Shown here: in pieces, positions 33,616 to 41,603 of the stretch
How the letters are laid out: each line of letters starts with the position of its first letter
Position numbering within the stretch: the first letter of the stretch is position 1
DNA from: JAJDNS01 sp963578825
Lineage (GTDB): Bacteria > Acidobacteriota > Vicinamibacteria > Fen-336
DNA length: 64,000 nt
Assembly: GCA_963578825.1 (NCBI GenBank)
Contig: CAUZDW010000010.1
Coordinates: 1-64,000, forward strand
Direction: 5' to 3'
Notes under the pieces: generated by a model
What the model saw: the letters and a program-made list of their open reading frames with translations, nothing else
Database searches by the model: none
Told to the model about the DNA's origin: nothing
Program-made: the position numbers and the translations under genes

Positions 33616-35387
33616 GAGAGGAGCACCGCCAGCACCAGGAGTGCGAGGATTCCAGCCGCCATCATCAGCGCGTAATGCTGCGAATGGCCGCTGACCAGGG
33701 TCCGCAGGACCCGACTCGACGCCTGGGTCGAGCGTCCGATGCCGACGGCGACGAAGTCGACGACTCCGGTGTCGACCCTGCGCAGGAGCTCGGCCACGCC
33801 GAGGACGGGCCCTCGGATCACGAGCTGGTAGATCTCTCCGACGAAACCGTACTCGAGACGCGTGAGGGGCCCCCTCATCACCTTCGCGAAGCCGGCCGAG
33901 CTCCGCCGGTAGAACCAGTCGGTGTCCAGGCTGATCGTGAGCACGGGATCCAGGTGCTTCAGCAGCAGGAAGAAGCCCAGCGCCGTGAAGGCCAGCATCC
34001 CCAGCGTGCTCGTCACGTGCGCCAGCGTGTACGGGACGTAGTCCACGACGTGCGGGAGGCGCTCGTACAGGAGTCCGGGGAAGACCCCGATCGCGAGGCA
34101 CAGGGTCGCGGCCAGGCCCATGGCGACGAGCATGTTCCCTGGCGGCTCCCGACCCTGCAGGCTCGTGTCCCTGGTGTCCTTTCCGAAGAACATGTAGTAG
34201 GGGAGCTTGAGACCCGTGTGCAGGAAGGTCCCCGCCGAGGCCAGCGTGAGCATGAGAAAGACGGAAGCCCGCTGCGCCTCACCCGCGGCCGAGACCACCA
34301 TGGACTTGCTCACGAAGCCGCTGAAGAGCGGCACGGCGGAGATGGCGAAGGCGCCGACCATGTACAGCCCGAGGGTGATGGGCATGGTCTTGTAGAGTCC
34401 GCCCATCTCGCTCAGCTTTCGCCGCCCGGTCACCTCCAGCACGGCGCCGGCTCCCATGAAGAGCAGCGCCTTGTAGAGGATGTGCGCGAAGGCGTGTGCG
34501 GTGGCGCCGTTCAGGGCGAGCTCGGTCCCGATTCCAACGCCGCACACCATGTAGCCGACCTGGCTGATGATGTGGTACGCGAGCAGCCTTCGGGCGTCGT
34601 TCTCCAGCACGGCGTAGACCACGCCGTAGATCGCCATGGCCGCCCCGATCCAGATCAGGAGCTCCGTTGCGGGAAAGCCGCGGATCAGGACGTACACCGC
34701 CGACTTCGTCGTGAAGGCGGTCATGAAGACGGCGCCCGTCACCGACGCCTCGGGGTAGGCGTCGGGTAACCACGCACCAAGCGGCGGTACGGCCGCGTTC
34801 AGCAGGAAGGCGGCGAGGATCAGCCACCACGAGACGCTGCCGGCGAAGTCTCCCATGTCCCCGAACGCGAGCGACCCGCTCTCGGACCAATACAGCACGA
34901 TTCCGGCAAGGAGGAGCAGTCCGCCGAAGACGTGCACTAGGAGGTAGCGGAACCCGGCCGGAACGGAGGACCGCTGTCCGCCGAGCCACACCAGAAGAAC
35001 AGACGCGATCGCCATGAGCTCCCAGAACACGTAGAGCGAGAGGAAGTCCCCGGCGAACGTCACCCCCAGGGCGCCACCGGCGTAGGTCAGGGCGGAGACG
35101 TGTTGGAAGTCGTCGTCGACGTGGAGCGCGAAGACCATCCCCAGAAGGGCCAGGCCCGAGAAGACGTAGGAGAAGATCAGGCTCAGGCTGTCGACCCGGC
35201 CGAACACGACGTCCTGCCCGAGGAAGCTCACCACACCGTGGGTTCCGGGCTCGGAGAGGATGCACAGGATCAACGCCGCGGCGGGCAGGCCCAGCATGGC
35301 GGCTCGCTTGAGCCGGCCCCGGAGGAGCGGCAGGAGCCAGGCGCCCACGATGAGCACCAGCCCGGGATGCAACCACTCAAGCGTCAT
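33612..35387 (-). CDS. nuoL: NuoL-position antiporter-like subunit with lateral-helix-type C-terminus
   Basis: A 591-residue protein. The core resembles NuoL/MrpD proton channels: LSLYVFWELMAIASVLLVWL, AFLLNAAVPPLGAWLPDAYP with the lysine position replaced by Asn, and ENDARRLLAYHIISQVGYMV. After the core come about 130 residues with a long amphipathic section and a final helix (RTLVSGHSQHYALMMAAGI), which resembles the NuoL lateral helix and C-terminal anchor. The Q-x-Y-A-L near the end is NuoL-typical. I therefore place it as the distal NuoL of complex I, although the core is closer to MrpD. It overlaps nuoM downstream. Confidence 0.8.
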   Translation of the reverse strand: MTLEWLHPGLVLIVGAWLLPLLRGRLKRAAMLGLPAAALILCILSEPGTHGVVSFLGQDVVFGRVDSLSLIFSYVFSGLALLGMVFALHVDDDFQHVSALTYAGGALGVTFAGDFLSLYVFWELMAIASVLLVWLGGQRSSVPAGFRYLLVHVFGGLLLLAGIVLYWSESGSLAFGDMGDFAGSVSWWLILAAFLLNAAVPPLGAWLPDAYPEASVTGAVFMTAFTTKSAVYVLIRGFPATELLIWIGAAMAIYGVVYAVLENDARRLLAYHIISQVGYMVCGVGIGTELALNGATAHAFAHILYKALLFMGAGAVLEVTGRRKLSEMGGLYKTMPITLGLYMVGAFAISAVPLFSGFVSKSMVVSAAGEAQRASVFLMLTLASAGTFLHTGLKLPYYMFFGKDTRDTSLQGREPPGNMLVAMGLAATLCLAIGVFPGLLYERLPHVVDYVPYTLAHVTSTLGMLAFTALGFFLLLKHLDPVLTISLDTDWFYRRSSAGFAKVMRGPLTRLEYGFVGEIYQLVIRGPVLGVAELLRRVDTGVVDFVAVGIGRSTQASSRVLRTLVSGHSQHYALMMAAGILALLVLAVLLS

Positions 35388-35640
35388 AGTAGTCCTCCCG
35401 ACGCATGAGCCACAGCTTCCCGAGGAGCTTGGACACGACGATGATCGCCACGCACGAGATCAACCCGTAGAGCGAGCCCCAGGCCGGGAAGCTCTCGAAC
35501 GAGAAGTAGTGGTGACCGCCGTGAAAGACCAGCGGCAGGACGATCTCGGCCACGGCGGCGAGGATCAGGCCGACGATGGACCAGCGCTTGATCCGCGCGA
35601 GGCGGACGGGATCCTCCAACTGTCTCGCGAGGAGGCTCAA
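35377..35640 (-). CDS. Small two-helix membrane protein within the nuo operon
   Basis: An 87-residue protein with a basic N-terminal segment, two transmembrane helices (WSIVGLILAAVAEIVLPLVF and LYGLISCVAIIVVSKLLGKL) and a charged MRREDYYDA tail. It starts at a TTG that overlaps the previous stop as TTGA, with AGGAGGG eight bases upstream, so it is clearly translated in the chain. Its stop overlaps the nuoL start. I know no function; a comparable small gene tends to accompany MrpD-like subunits in such clusters. It could be an accessory subunit contacting the extra antiporter-like protein. Confidence 0.7.
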   Translation of the reverse strand: MSLLARQLEDPVRLARIKRWSIVGLILAAVAEIVLPLVFHGGHHYFSFESFPAWGSLYGLISCVAIIVVSKLLGKLWLMRREDYYDA

Positions 35641-37121
35641 GGCATCACCCTCCTGGCCAGCTCCAGTACGGGGCCGGGGAAGAGCCCCAGGAGCAGGCTC
35701 AGGGCGGCGGTGATCGCGAGCGGCGCGACCATCCACGGCACCTCGCGGACCTCACCCGTGTGCTCAGCGTTCCCATTGGGCGGCGGCCCTTTCTCGAAGT
35801 ACGCCTTGTAGACGATCGGGCCGAGGTAGGCTGCGTTGAGGAGCGAGCTGACGAGGAGCACGCCGAGCAGGACGTACCTTCCGGCGTCCACCGTGCCGAG
35901 CGCCAGGTACCACTTGGAGACGAAGCCGCTGGTTGGAGGGATGCCAATCACGCTGAGGGAGGCCAGCGCGAACGCGGCCATGGTCCACGGCATGCGCCTG
36001 GCCAGTCCGGACAGCTGGCTGACCTTCGTCTTGCGGGTCGACACGTAGATCGAGCCAGCGCACAGGAAGAGCGTGATCTTCGAGACCGCGTGGAACGTGA
36101 TGTGCGCGGTTCCGCCCAGCACTCCGTTGGAGTTGAGAAGCGCCGCGCCGAGGATGATGTAGGAGAGCTGGCTCACCGTGGAGAACGCCAACCGCGCCTT
36201 GAGGTTGTCCTGACCGAGCGCGAGGAGCGAGCCGACGAGGATCGTCACCGCGGCGGCGACCAGCGCGAGATCGTCCGCGCCGACCTCGCGCATCGCGCCC
36301 ACACCGAAGATGAAGAGGAAGACGCGCAGCGTGGAGAAGACGCCGGTCTTGACCACCGCCACCGCGTGCAGCAGCGCGCTCACCGGCGTGGGCGCAACCA
36401 TGGCAGCCGGAAGCCAGCTGTGCAGCGGCATGACCGCGTTCTTGGCGAACCCGAACAGGAAGAGGACGAACACCACCAGGACCAGCGCCGGCTGCTCGGC
36501 GACCATCGCGTCCGGCAGGATCCCGCCCGCCTTGAAGTCCAGGGTTCCCGCCAGCTCGTACGTCAGGATGATGGCTGCCAGCAGAAGGACCTTGGCCGCA
36601 CCCAGGAGATAGATGATGTACTTGCGGGCGCCCGCCCTCGCCTCGGCCGTCTCCTTGTGGCCCACCAACGGGTAGGTGACAAGCGTCAACGCTTCGTAGA
36701 ACAAGAACAAGGTGAAGAGGTTGGCTGCGAACGCCACGCCGATGGTCGCGGAGAGCGCCAGCGCGAAGCAGGAGAAGTAGCGGGTCTGTGCGTGCTCCTC
36801 GAGAGTGCGCATGTACCCGATCGAGTAGAATGAGGTCAAGATCCACAGGAGCGACGCTCCCCCGGCGAAAAGCAGGCCAAAGGCGTCCACCCGAAAGGCC
36901 AACTCGATCCCGGGCAGGATTCGGAAAAGCGTGCACTCCGGCGCGCGATCGGCAAGGACTTCGGGGATCATCGCGGCCACCAGCGCGAACATCACAACGC
37001 CTGCCGCGACGGACCAGAGCTCTCGCAGGTTGGCGCGACGCTGGCCCGTGCAGGCGATGAGGATCGCGCCCACCGCCGGAGCGAGCACGGCAAGCGGGGG
37101 CACGATCGACCACGTCACCAC
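35637..37121 (-). CDS. Additional MrpD/NuoL-like proton-channel subunit
   Basis: A 494-residue polytopic protein of the proton-conducting antiporter family, additional to L, M and N. Key features are FTLFLFYEALTLVTYPLVGH with Glu, EARAGARKYIIYLLGAAKVL, GFAKNAVMPLHSWLPAAMVA with Lys, and LGQDNLKARLAFSTVSQLSY. All channel residues appear intact. No MrpA, B, C, E, F or G genes are present, so it is not part of a free-standing Mrp antiporter; it most likely assembles with this complex I. The start is GTG-GTG at 37121, overlapping nuoK by 7 bases. Confidence 0.82.
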   Translation of the reverse strand: MVTWSIVPPLAVLAPAVGAILIACTGQRRANLRELWSVAAGVVMFALVAAMIPEVLADRAPECTLFRILPGIELAFRVDAFGLLFAGGASLLWILTSFYSIGYMRTLEEHAQTRYFSCFALALSATIGVAFAANLFTLFLFYEALTLVTYPLVGHKETAEARAGARKYIIYLLGAAKVLLLAAIILTYELAGTLDFKAGGILPDAMVAEQPALVLVVFVLFLFGFAKNAVMPLHSWLPAAMVAPTPVSALLHAVAVVKTGVFSTLRVFLFIFGVGAMREVGADDLALVAAAVTILVGSLLALGQDNLKARLAFSTVSQLSYIILGAALLNSNGVLGGTAHITFHAVSKITLFLCAGSIYVSTRKTKVSQLSGLARRMPWTMAAFALASLSVIGIPPTSGFVSKWYLALGTVDAGRYVLLGVLLVSSLLNAAYLGPIVYKAYFEKGPPPNGNAEHTGEVREVPWMVAPLAITAALSLLLGLFPGPVLELARRVMP

Positions 37122-37420
37122 CTGAGTCCGGTCAGGTCCCCGATCCCTGCTCTGGGTTTATTCCGGTTCAGAGCGATCACGAGCCCCAGCCCGATCCCCG
37201 CTTCTGCGGCCGCCACCGCGATCACGAAAAGGGCGAGGACCTGGCCGCGCGGGTCGACCAGGTGCCGACTGAACCCGACCAGGCTGAGGTTGACGGCGTT
37301 GAGCATCACCTCGATCGATACGAACATCAGGATGATGTTGCGCCGCGCGAGGAACCCGAACACTCCGATCCCGAAGAGGATCGCGGAGAGCCCCAGAACC
37401 ACTTCCACGGGCACGATCAC
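37115..37420 (-). CDS. nuoK: NADH-quinone oxidoreductase subunit K
   Basis: A 101-residue, three-helix subunit. It has the conserved glutamates of the proton path, in NIILMFVSIEVMLNAVNLSL and VIAVAAAEAGIGLGLVIAL. It starts at a GTG overlapping the nuoJ stop as GTGA. The length is standard. Confidence 0.94.
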   Translation of the reverse strand: MIVPVEVVLGLSAILFGIGVFGFLARRNIILMFVSIEVMLNAVNLSLVGFSRHLVDPRGQVLALFVIAVAAAEAGIGLGLVIALNRNKPRAGIGDLTGLRW

Positions 37421-37935
37421 GCCTTCGCACCTCTCTGCCGGGCCAGGACGACGGCGCCGATGATGGCAGCCAGGAGGACGAGCGAGGCAATCTCGAAGGG
37501 CAAAGCGAACGGACCGAACAGAGCGTTGCCCAGGCCCGACACGCTCCCCAGCGTCTCCGCCGACGCGGACCCCGCTCCGGGCGGGAGCGCCTGGTCGACT
37601 CTGGCGAGCCATGCCAATGCAAGGAAGGAGAGCCCCGCCAGAGCGGCGAACGGCCAGTGCACGCCGAACCGCGGCCTAGCCTCCTCACCGGGCAGGTCCA
37701 GCAGCATGACCACGAAGAGGTAGAAGATCAGGATCGCGCCTGCATAGACGATGACCTGCACCGCGGCCAGGAACTCTGCGTTCAAGAGCAGGAAGATACC
37801 GGCCACGTGCAGGAAGAGCGCCAGCACCCAGAGCATGCTGTGGACGGGGTTTCTGCGGGTCACCGCCAGCAGCGCGCTCGCGACGCTGGCGACCGCCATG
37901 TAATAGAAGGCGACCTGAGCGGTGGCGAACGACAT
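37417..37935 (-). CDS. nuoJ: NADH-quinone oxidoreductase subunit J
   Basis: A 172-residue membrane subunit with five helices. The pi-bulge helix region LAAVQVIVYAGAILIFYLFV is diagnostic for NuoJ, followed by the short MLLDLPGE loop. The ATG overlaps the stop of the preceding CBS gene as TGATG, so that gene is translationally coupled to complex I. Confidence 0.94.
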   Translation of the reverse strand: MSFATAQVAFYYMAVASVASALLAVTRRNPVHSMLWVLALFLHVAGIFLLLNAEFLAAVQVIVYAGAILIFYLFVVMLLDLPGEEARPRFGVHWPFAALAGLSFLALAWLARVDQALPPGAGSASAETLGSVSGLGNALFGPFALPFEIASLVLLAAIIGAVVLARQRGAKA

Positions 37936-38384
37936 CAAGCGGGATAGTCGCCCGAGATGTAGGCCTCGAGGTCGTGGATCGTCTGGTCTTGCTTCGAGAT
38001 GATCCAGTTGACGAGGTCGCCGATCGACACGACCCCGATGACCTTCTCCTCGTCCATCACCGGAAGGTGACGGCAGCGTCTGTCCGTCATGTGCTGCATG
38101 CACTCGTCGACCGTGCTGCTCAGCTGTACGGTGATCACCGGATGGGACATGATCTCGCTGACCTTCATCTCCTTGGACGAGCCTCCCGCGAGGATCACCT
38201 TGCGAGCGTAGTCCCGTTCGGAGAAGATCCCGGCGAGCTCCGACCCATCCATGACGACCAGCGCGCCGACCCGCTTGTTGGCCATCAAGACCAACGCCTC
38301 GTAGACGGTGGCCGTGGAGGCGATGGAGTACACCTCCCTGCCCTTCTTCTTGACGACGAACTCGATCGGGTCCTGGAGTTTCAC
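37935..38384 (-). CDS. CBS-domain-pair protein, first gene of the nuo operon
   Basis: A 149-residue cytoplasmic protein made of two CBS domains: EALVLMANKRVGALVVMDG with FSERDYARKVIL in the first, and STVDECMQHMTDRRCRHLPV with KVIGVVSIGDLVNWII in the second. CBS pairs bind adenine nucleotides such as AMP, ATP or NAD and act as energy sensors. A GTG at 38384 preceded by CAGGAGG is the best start. It is coupled by overlap to nuoJ, so it is co-produced with the respiratory complex; a role in regulating or tuning complex I is inference. Confidence 0.85.
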   Translation of the reverse strand: MKLQDPIEFVVKKKGREVYSIASTATVYEALVLMANKRVGALVVMDGSELAGIFSERDYARKVILAGGSSKEMKVSEIMSHPVITVQLSSTVDECMQHMTDRRCRHLPVMDEEKVIGVVSIGDLVNWIISKQDQTIHDLEAYISGDYPA

Positions 38385-38419
38385 CGTGAGACCTCCTGAG
38401 CAGGGGGGATTGCACCAAG

Positions 38420-38428
38420 ACTCTAGCA
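38420..38428 (-). promoter_or_regulatory. Candidate extended -10 of the nuo operon
   Basis: On the minus strand TGCTAGAGT (TG-N-TAGAGT) lies 36 bases before the GTG of the CBS gene. It fits an extended -10 promoter that does not need a strong -35; none is seen. The remaining upstream DNA to 38595 holds only a kinase relic. Confidence 0.35.
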
Positions 38429-38478
38429 CACTGAAATCAACAGGCCTCTTCTTTTTCGGGCCTGACGCCGCCGCACCG

Positions 38479-38550
38479 TCACGACGACTCCTGGAGGCCC
38501 CCGACGAGCTCCTCCAGGATGCGGTGGTGGGCGATGGTCTGGCCGGTCAA
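38479..38550 (-). pseudogene. Second relic of a Ser/Thr kinase N-terminus
   Basis: On the minus strand a TTG at 38550 opens a 23-codon frame reading TGQTIAHHRILEEL, then VGGLQESS and a stop. This matches the first beta-strand of PknB-type kinases (compare TLAHYKILEKIG in the relic at 22468) and decays at the glycine-rich loop. It lies just upstream of the nuo promoter. Confidence 0.55.
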
Positions 38551-38595
38551 GGGTCCGAGACGTGGGACGGGACCTCGCGCCAGGCTCCTGCCGTC

Positions 38596-40072
38596 CTACC
38601 GGAATCGAAGGCGGATCCTGGGCGAGACGGAGTGCCGCCAGTAGAGCTCGTCGTTCAGGACCGCGATGGCGCACACCATCTCCTTCGACGGGTCGATCAC
38701 GGCGTCGTCGTCGTGGCCGGCGTCGAACCGACGGGACACCTCGAGCGTCCAGGCTTCTCCGTCGTGAGTGCCCTTGCCGCGAACATCAGCCAGGCTGCCG
38801 GAAGGCTGTCCGTGGCGAAAGGAATCGACGACGTCCGTGCCTTGACTCTTCGGCGGTTCGATCACCTGGTACGCCGCCGTGCCGCCGTCCATCAGGCGCG
38901 CGACATAGACGGTGCCATGCCCTCCGAGCTGGTAGAGGCCCGCCTTCGACACCGGCTTTTGACTGATGATGTAACGCTTGTCGTCAACCCAGCCGACGGG
39001 GTTTCCGCGACCCGCCTTCCAATGCCAGACGTCGGCTTCGTACTCGTGCTCCGTCGTGAGCATGTTGATGTCGAACTCCCCGCTCATGGGAAACTCCAGG
39101 GCGAACTGGTCGTCCGGGCGGGAGGGTCGTTCATAGGTTCTCGTTGCCGAGCTCCAGACGTACGGATCGCGCATGTCGCTCTTCGTCGCGTCCGGCCACC
39201 TGGCGAGGACGTAAAAGGCGACGTCCGCGTGGAGCGCCCGCAGATCGACCGTCACCGGATTGTGCCCGCCGAACGCTTCGCGGACCGTGACGAGCAGGGG
39301 CTTTGCTGTCTGCCACACCGGATTGATGCTGCCGTCGATCTTCGGCGCGGTCGATGTGTGGCGGGACTCCCAGACGTACGCGTCGTCCTCGCCCAAAACG
39401 GATCCGACCTTCGTCGCCACCGCGAAGTCGTCGAAGTGTGTGACCGAGTCCGCCTTGGTCCAGATGCCGACCTTGCCCCCTTCGGTGAAGGTCGTGTCCT
39501 CGACGTCGAAGAGCTTCTCGCCGTTGAGGGACATCGAGGAGAGGCTGCCCCGCACGACCACCCGGAGCTCGCTCCAGGCGCCCGAGGGGACTCTCGCCTT
39601 CTTCCCGTAGGCTCGTGGGCCGGCGCCGACGGGATCGAGGTCCGAGCGCTTGCCGTTTTCGAGCTTGTACATGACCACGTTGCTCTCGAGGGCATTCGCG
39701 CGGACGACGTAGTAGTTGTCCTTGTCCCGGTACCGCCAGACGAGCCCCGCCGCCTGATCCTCATCTTCCCGAAATGGGCTTGAACATCACACGAAGATCC
39801 ACGTCCCGGGCCGTCACGGAGTCGAGGACGCAGTGGGGGAAACGGTAGCTCGTGGTGTCGGCATCGGTCTGAGCCAGGACCTGAGCCGCGCTCGGGGCCG
39901 TCTCATCCCGGTCCACCGTCCACGTACCCGGCTTCCCCTGTCCCGTGAGGGCACAGGTCCATCCCGCCGGCCCCTCGCCGGCCTTCTGGTCGTCGAACGC
40001 GATGGGCTGCCCGTACCCGTGGGCCGCCCCCAACCCGAGGACTGCCACCAACAAAGCTCGCCCGAGTCTCAT
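38596..40072 (-). pseudogene. Exported DUF1080-like / ethylbenzene-dehydrogenase-haem-domain-like protein, frameshifted
   Basis: An N-terminal frame (signal peptide ending HGYG, then a LamG/DUF1080-like beta-sandwich) runs to VMFKPISG and stops. The same domain continues in the next frame as EDEDQAAGLVWRYRDKDNYY. Adding one base to the GGG run at 39768-39770 restores one protein. The C-terminal 250 residues (APKIDGSINPVWQTAKPLLV, DATKSDMRDPYVWSS, WTLEVSRRFDAG) resemble the ethylbenzene-dehydrogenase-type haem-binding beta-barrel. A periplasmic redox or binding role is plausible. The change is in a homopolymer, so a sequencing error is a real possibility and the gene may be intact. Confidence 0.65.
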
Positions 40073-40081
40073 GCGGACCTC

Positions 40082-41339
40082 CTATCGTTTCCCGGAGTCC
40101 TCCGGGGCTCGGTCTTCTCCAATCCAGCTGAGGTCGTCGAACAGCGCCCGGACGAAGTCGTTGGCCGGGCGAGCCCGAAGCTCGTCCAGGGTTCCGTCCT
40201 GCACGATCCGCCCTCCCTCCATGACGCCGATACGATCGCTCAACGCCGCGGCCTCGCGCAGGTCATGGGTGACGTAGAGGGCCGTGGTACCGCGCTCCCG
40301 CAGCAGCTCCCGGAAGAGCCTCAGCAGCTCCCTCTTCAGGTTGACGTCCACGTTCGACAGCGGTTCGTCCAGGAGAACCGCCCGGGGCTCGAGAACGAGG
40401 GCACGTGCGATGGCAACGCGCTGCTTCTCGCCGCCGGACAGCTCGCCAGGGTAGCTTCGCTCCTTGCCCGCCAGGCCGACGCGCTTCAGCATCGTTTCGA
40501 TACGGACGGTTCGCTCCGGGCGGGGGACTCCCCTGGATTCCAGTACGAAGGCGAGCTGGCCGGACACGGTTGAGGTGGGGCCACAGCGCCAGGTCCTGGA
40601 ACACCACCGCCAGGCCGCGCTCCTCGGGCGGCGTCAGGATGCGGCCGTCGGTGCTCACGATCCGGCCCGCCACACGCACGCTGCCCCGGCTCGGCGGGAC
40701 GAAGCCCAGAACGATCCGCAGGACGCTGGTCTTGCCGGAGCCGGATGGGCCCAGGAGGGACAACACCTCGCCCTCCCGAAGGGACAGGGGCACGCCCTCG
40801 AGGATGATCCCGCCGAAGAGCCCCTGCCTCTTCGACCGGGTCCGTGCGATCGCTCCGTTCAAGTGGACCGTCAGCGCGTCCCAGCTCTGCGAAACGATGA
40901 GGAGCGCCGCGAGTCCCGTCCCGGGCTCGCCGCTGACCGTGGGCAGAAGTACCCCGACCTCGGTCGCGATGCTCGGCCCGCTCGCACCCTGAAGGCTTCC
41001 CTTCCGCAGCACCCCCTTGAGGAAGAGCCCCGTATCCTCGAGGGCGTGGCTCGACCGGCCCGGCACGTCGTCTGCCGCAAGAACGTTGGCTCCTTGCAGG
41101 ACGACCTCCCAGCGCGCGGACAAGCCCCAGTTCAGCACGATCGCAGGCGCAATCACGAACTCCGCAGAAGCCTCGCGCAGGTAGCCCACCGGACCGAGCT
41201 CGATCTCGAGCACCCCCTTGTCCACGACGGCCGCGTCGGTGCCGTCGAACGGCCGGTAGGCCTCCGCAGCGTCGGGCCATGTCAGGGCGATGAGGAGGAC
41301 TGCGAGCAGCCACCAAACCGCCCGAGCACCCGTCCGGAC
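40082..41339 (-). pseudogene. Chimera of an outer-membrane-type protein and an ABC transporter ATPase, frameshifted
   Basis: The upstream half is an exported protein (hydrophobic segment, then YRPFDGTDAAVVDKGVLEIE and TGPSIATEVGVLLPT-like strands) of a family predicted to form outer-membrane barrels. At GGIILEG it passes in frame into an ABC ATPase lacking its normal N-terminus: VPLSLREGEVLSLLGPSGSG begins with the Walker A region. The ATPase continues to the Q-loop (VFQDLALWPHL), where one extra base near 40570 shifts the frame. The signature LSGGEKQRVAIARAL, Walker B VLLDEP and switch His (LYVTHD) follow in the other frame. No permease gene is adjacent. No confident start codon was found; V69 of the open frame (41339) begins the signal-like region. 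Confidence 0.65.
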
Positions 41340-41551
41340 GTCGTGCCCGTAGCCTCGGCGATGCCATGCGGCGCCAATGTTCGCACGCCCTTCGCTGGCG
41401 TCATCCGGTTCTTGGCGCAAGAGGACATCTGACTGGCCGTACGCCAAGGGCCTTTCCTTTTGCTGCCCTGATCGGCCTCGTTCTCGTCGGCGTCCGCGAC
41501 GACCAGCCGCCGGCGCCGCCAGGGCGGTGCGCTCAGGGCCCACGGGCGGAT

Positions 41552-41580
41552 TTGCGTCAGCCCGTCACACGGGGTTTGAT
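41552..41580 (+). promoter_or_regulatory. Weak candidate promoter of gnd
   Basis: TTGCGT, 17 bases, TTTGAT, ending 23 bases before the gnd ATG. The spacing is ideal but the -10 is poor. The rest of 41340-41603 shows no gene. Confidence 0.25.
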
Positions 41581-41603
41581 GAATGGCACAAGGAGAGTCT
41601 GGA

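Noticed and set aside
35637..37121. Stand-alone Mrp Na+/H+ antiporter
   Set aside because: Only MrpD-like genes are present; MrpA, B, C, E, F and G are missing and the genes overlap nuoK and nuoL neighbours.
38596..39678. Ethylbenzene dehydrogenase gamma subunit
   Set aside because: The domain resembles the haem-binding fold, but it is attached to a DUF1080-like domain and there are no alpha or beta subunit genes nearby.
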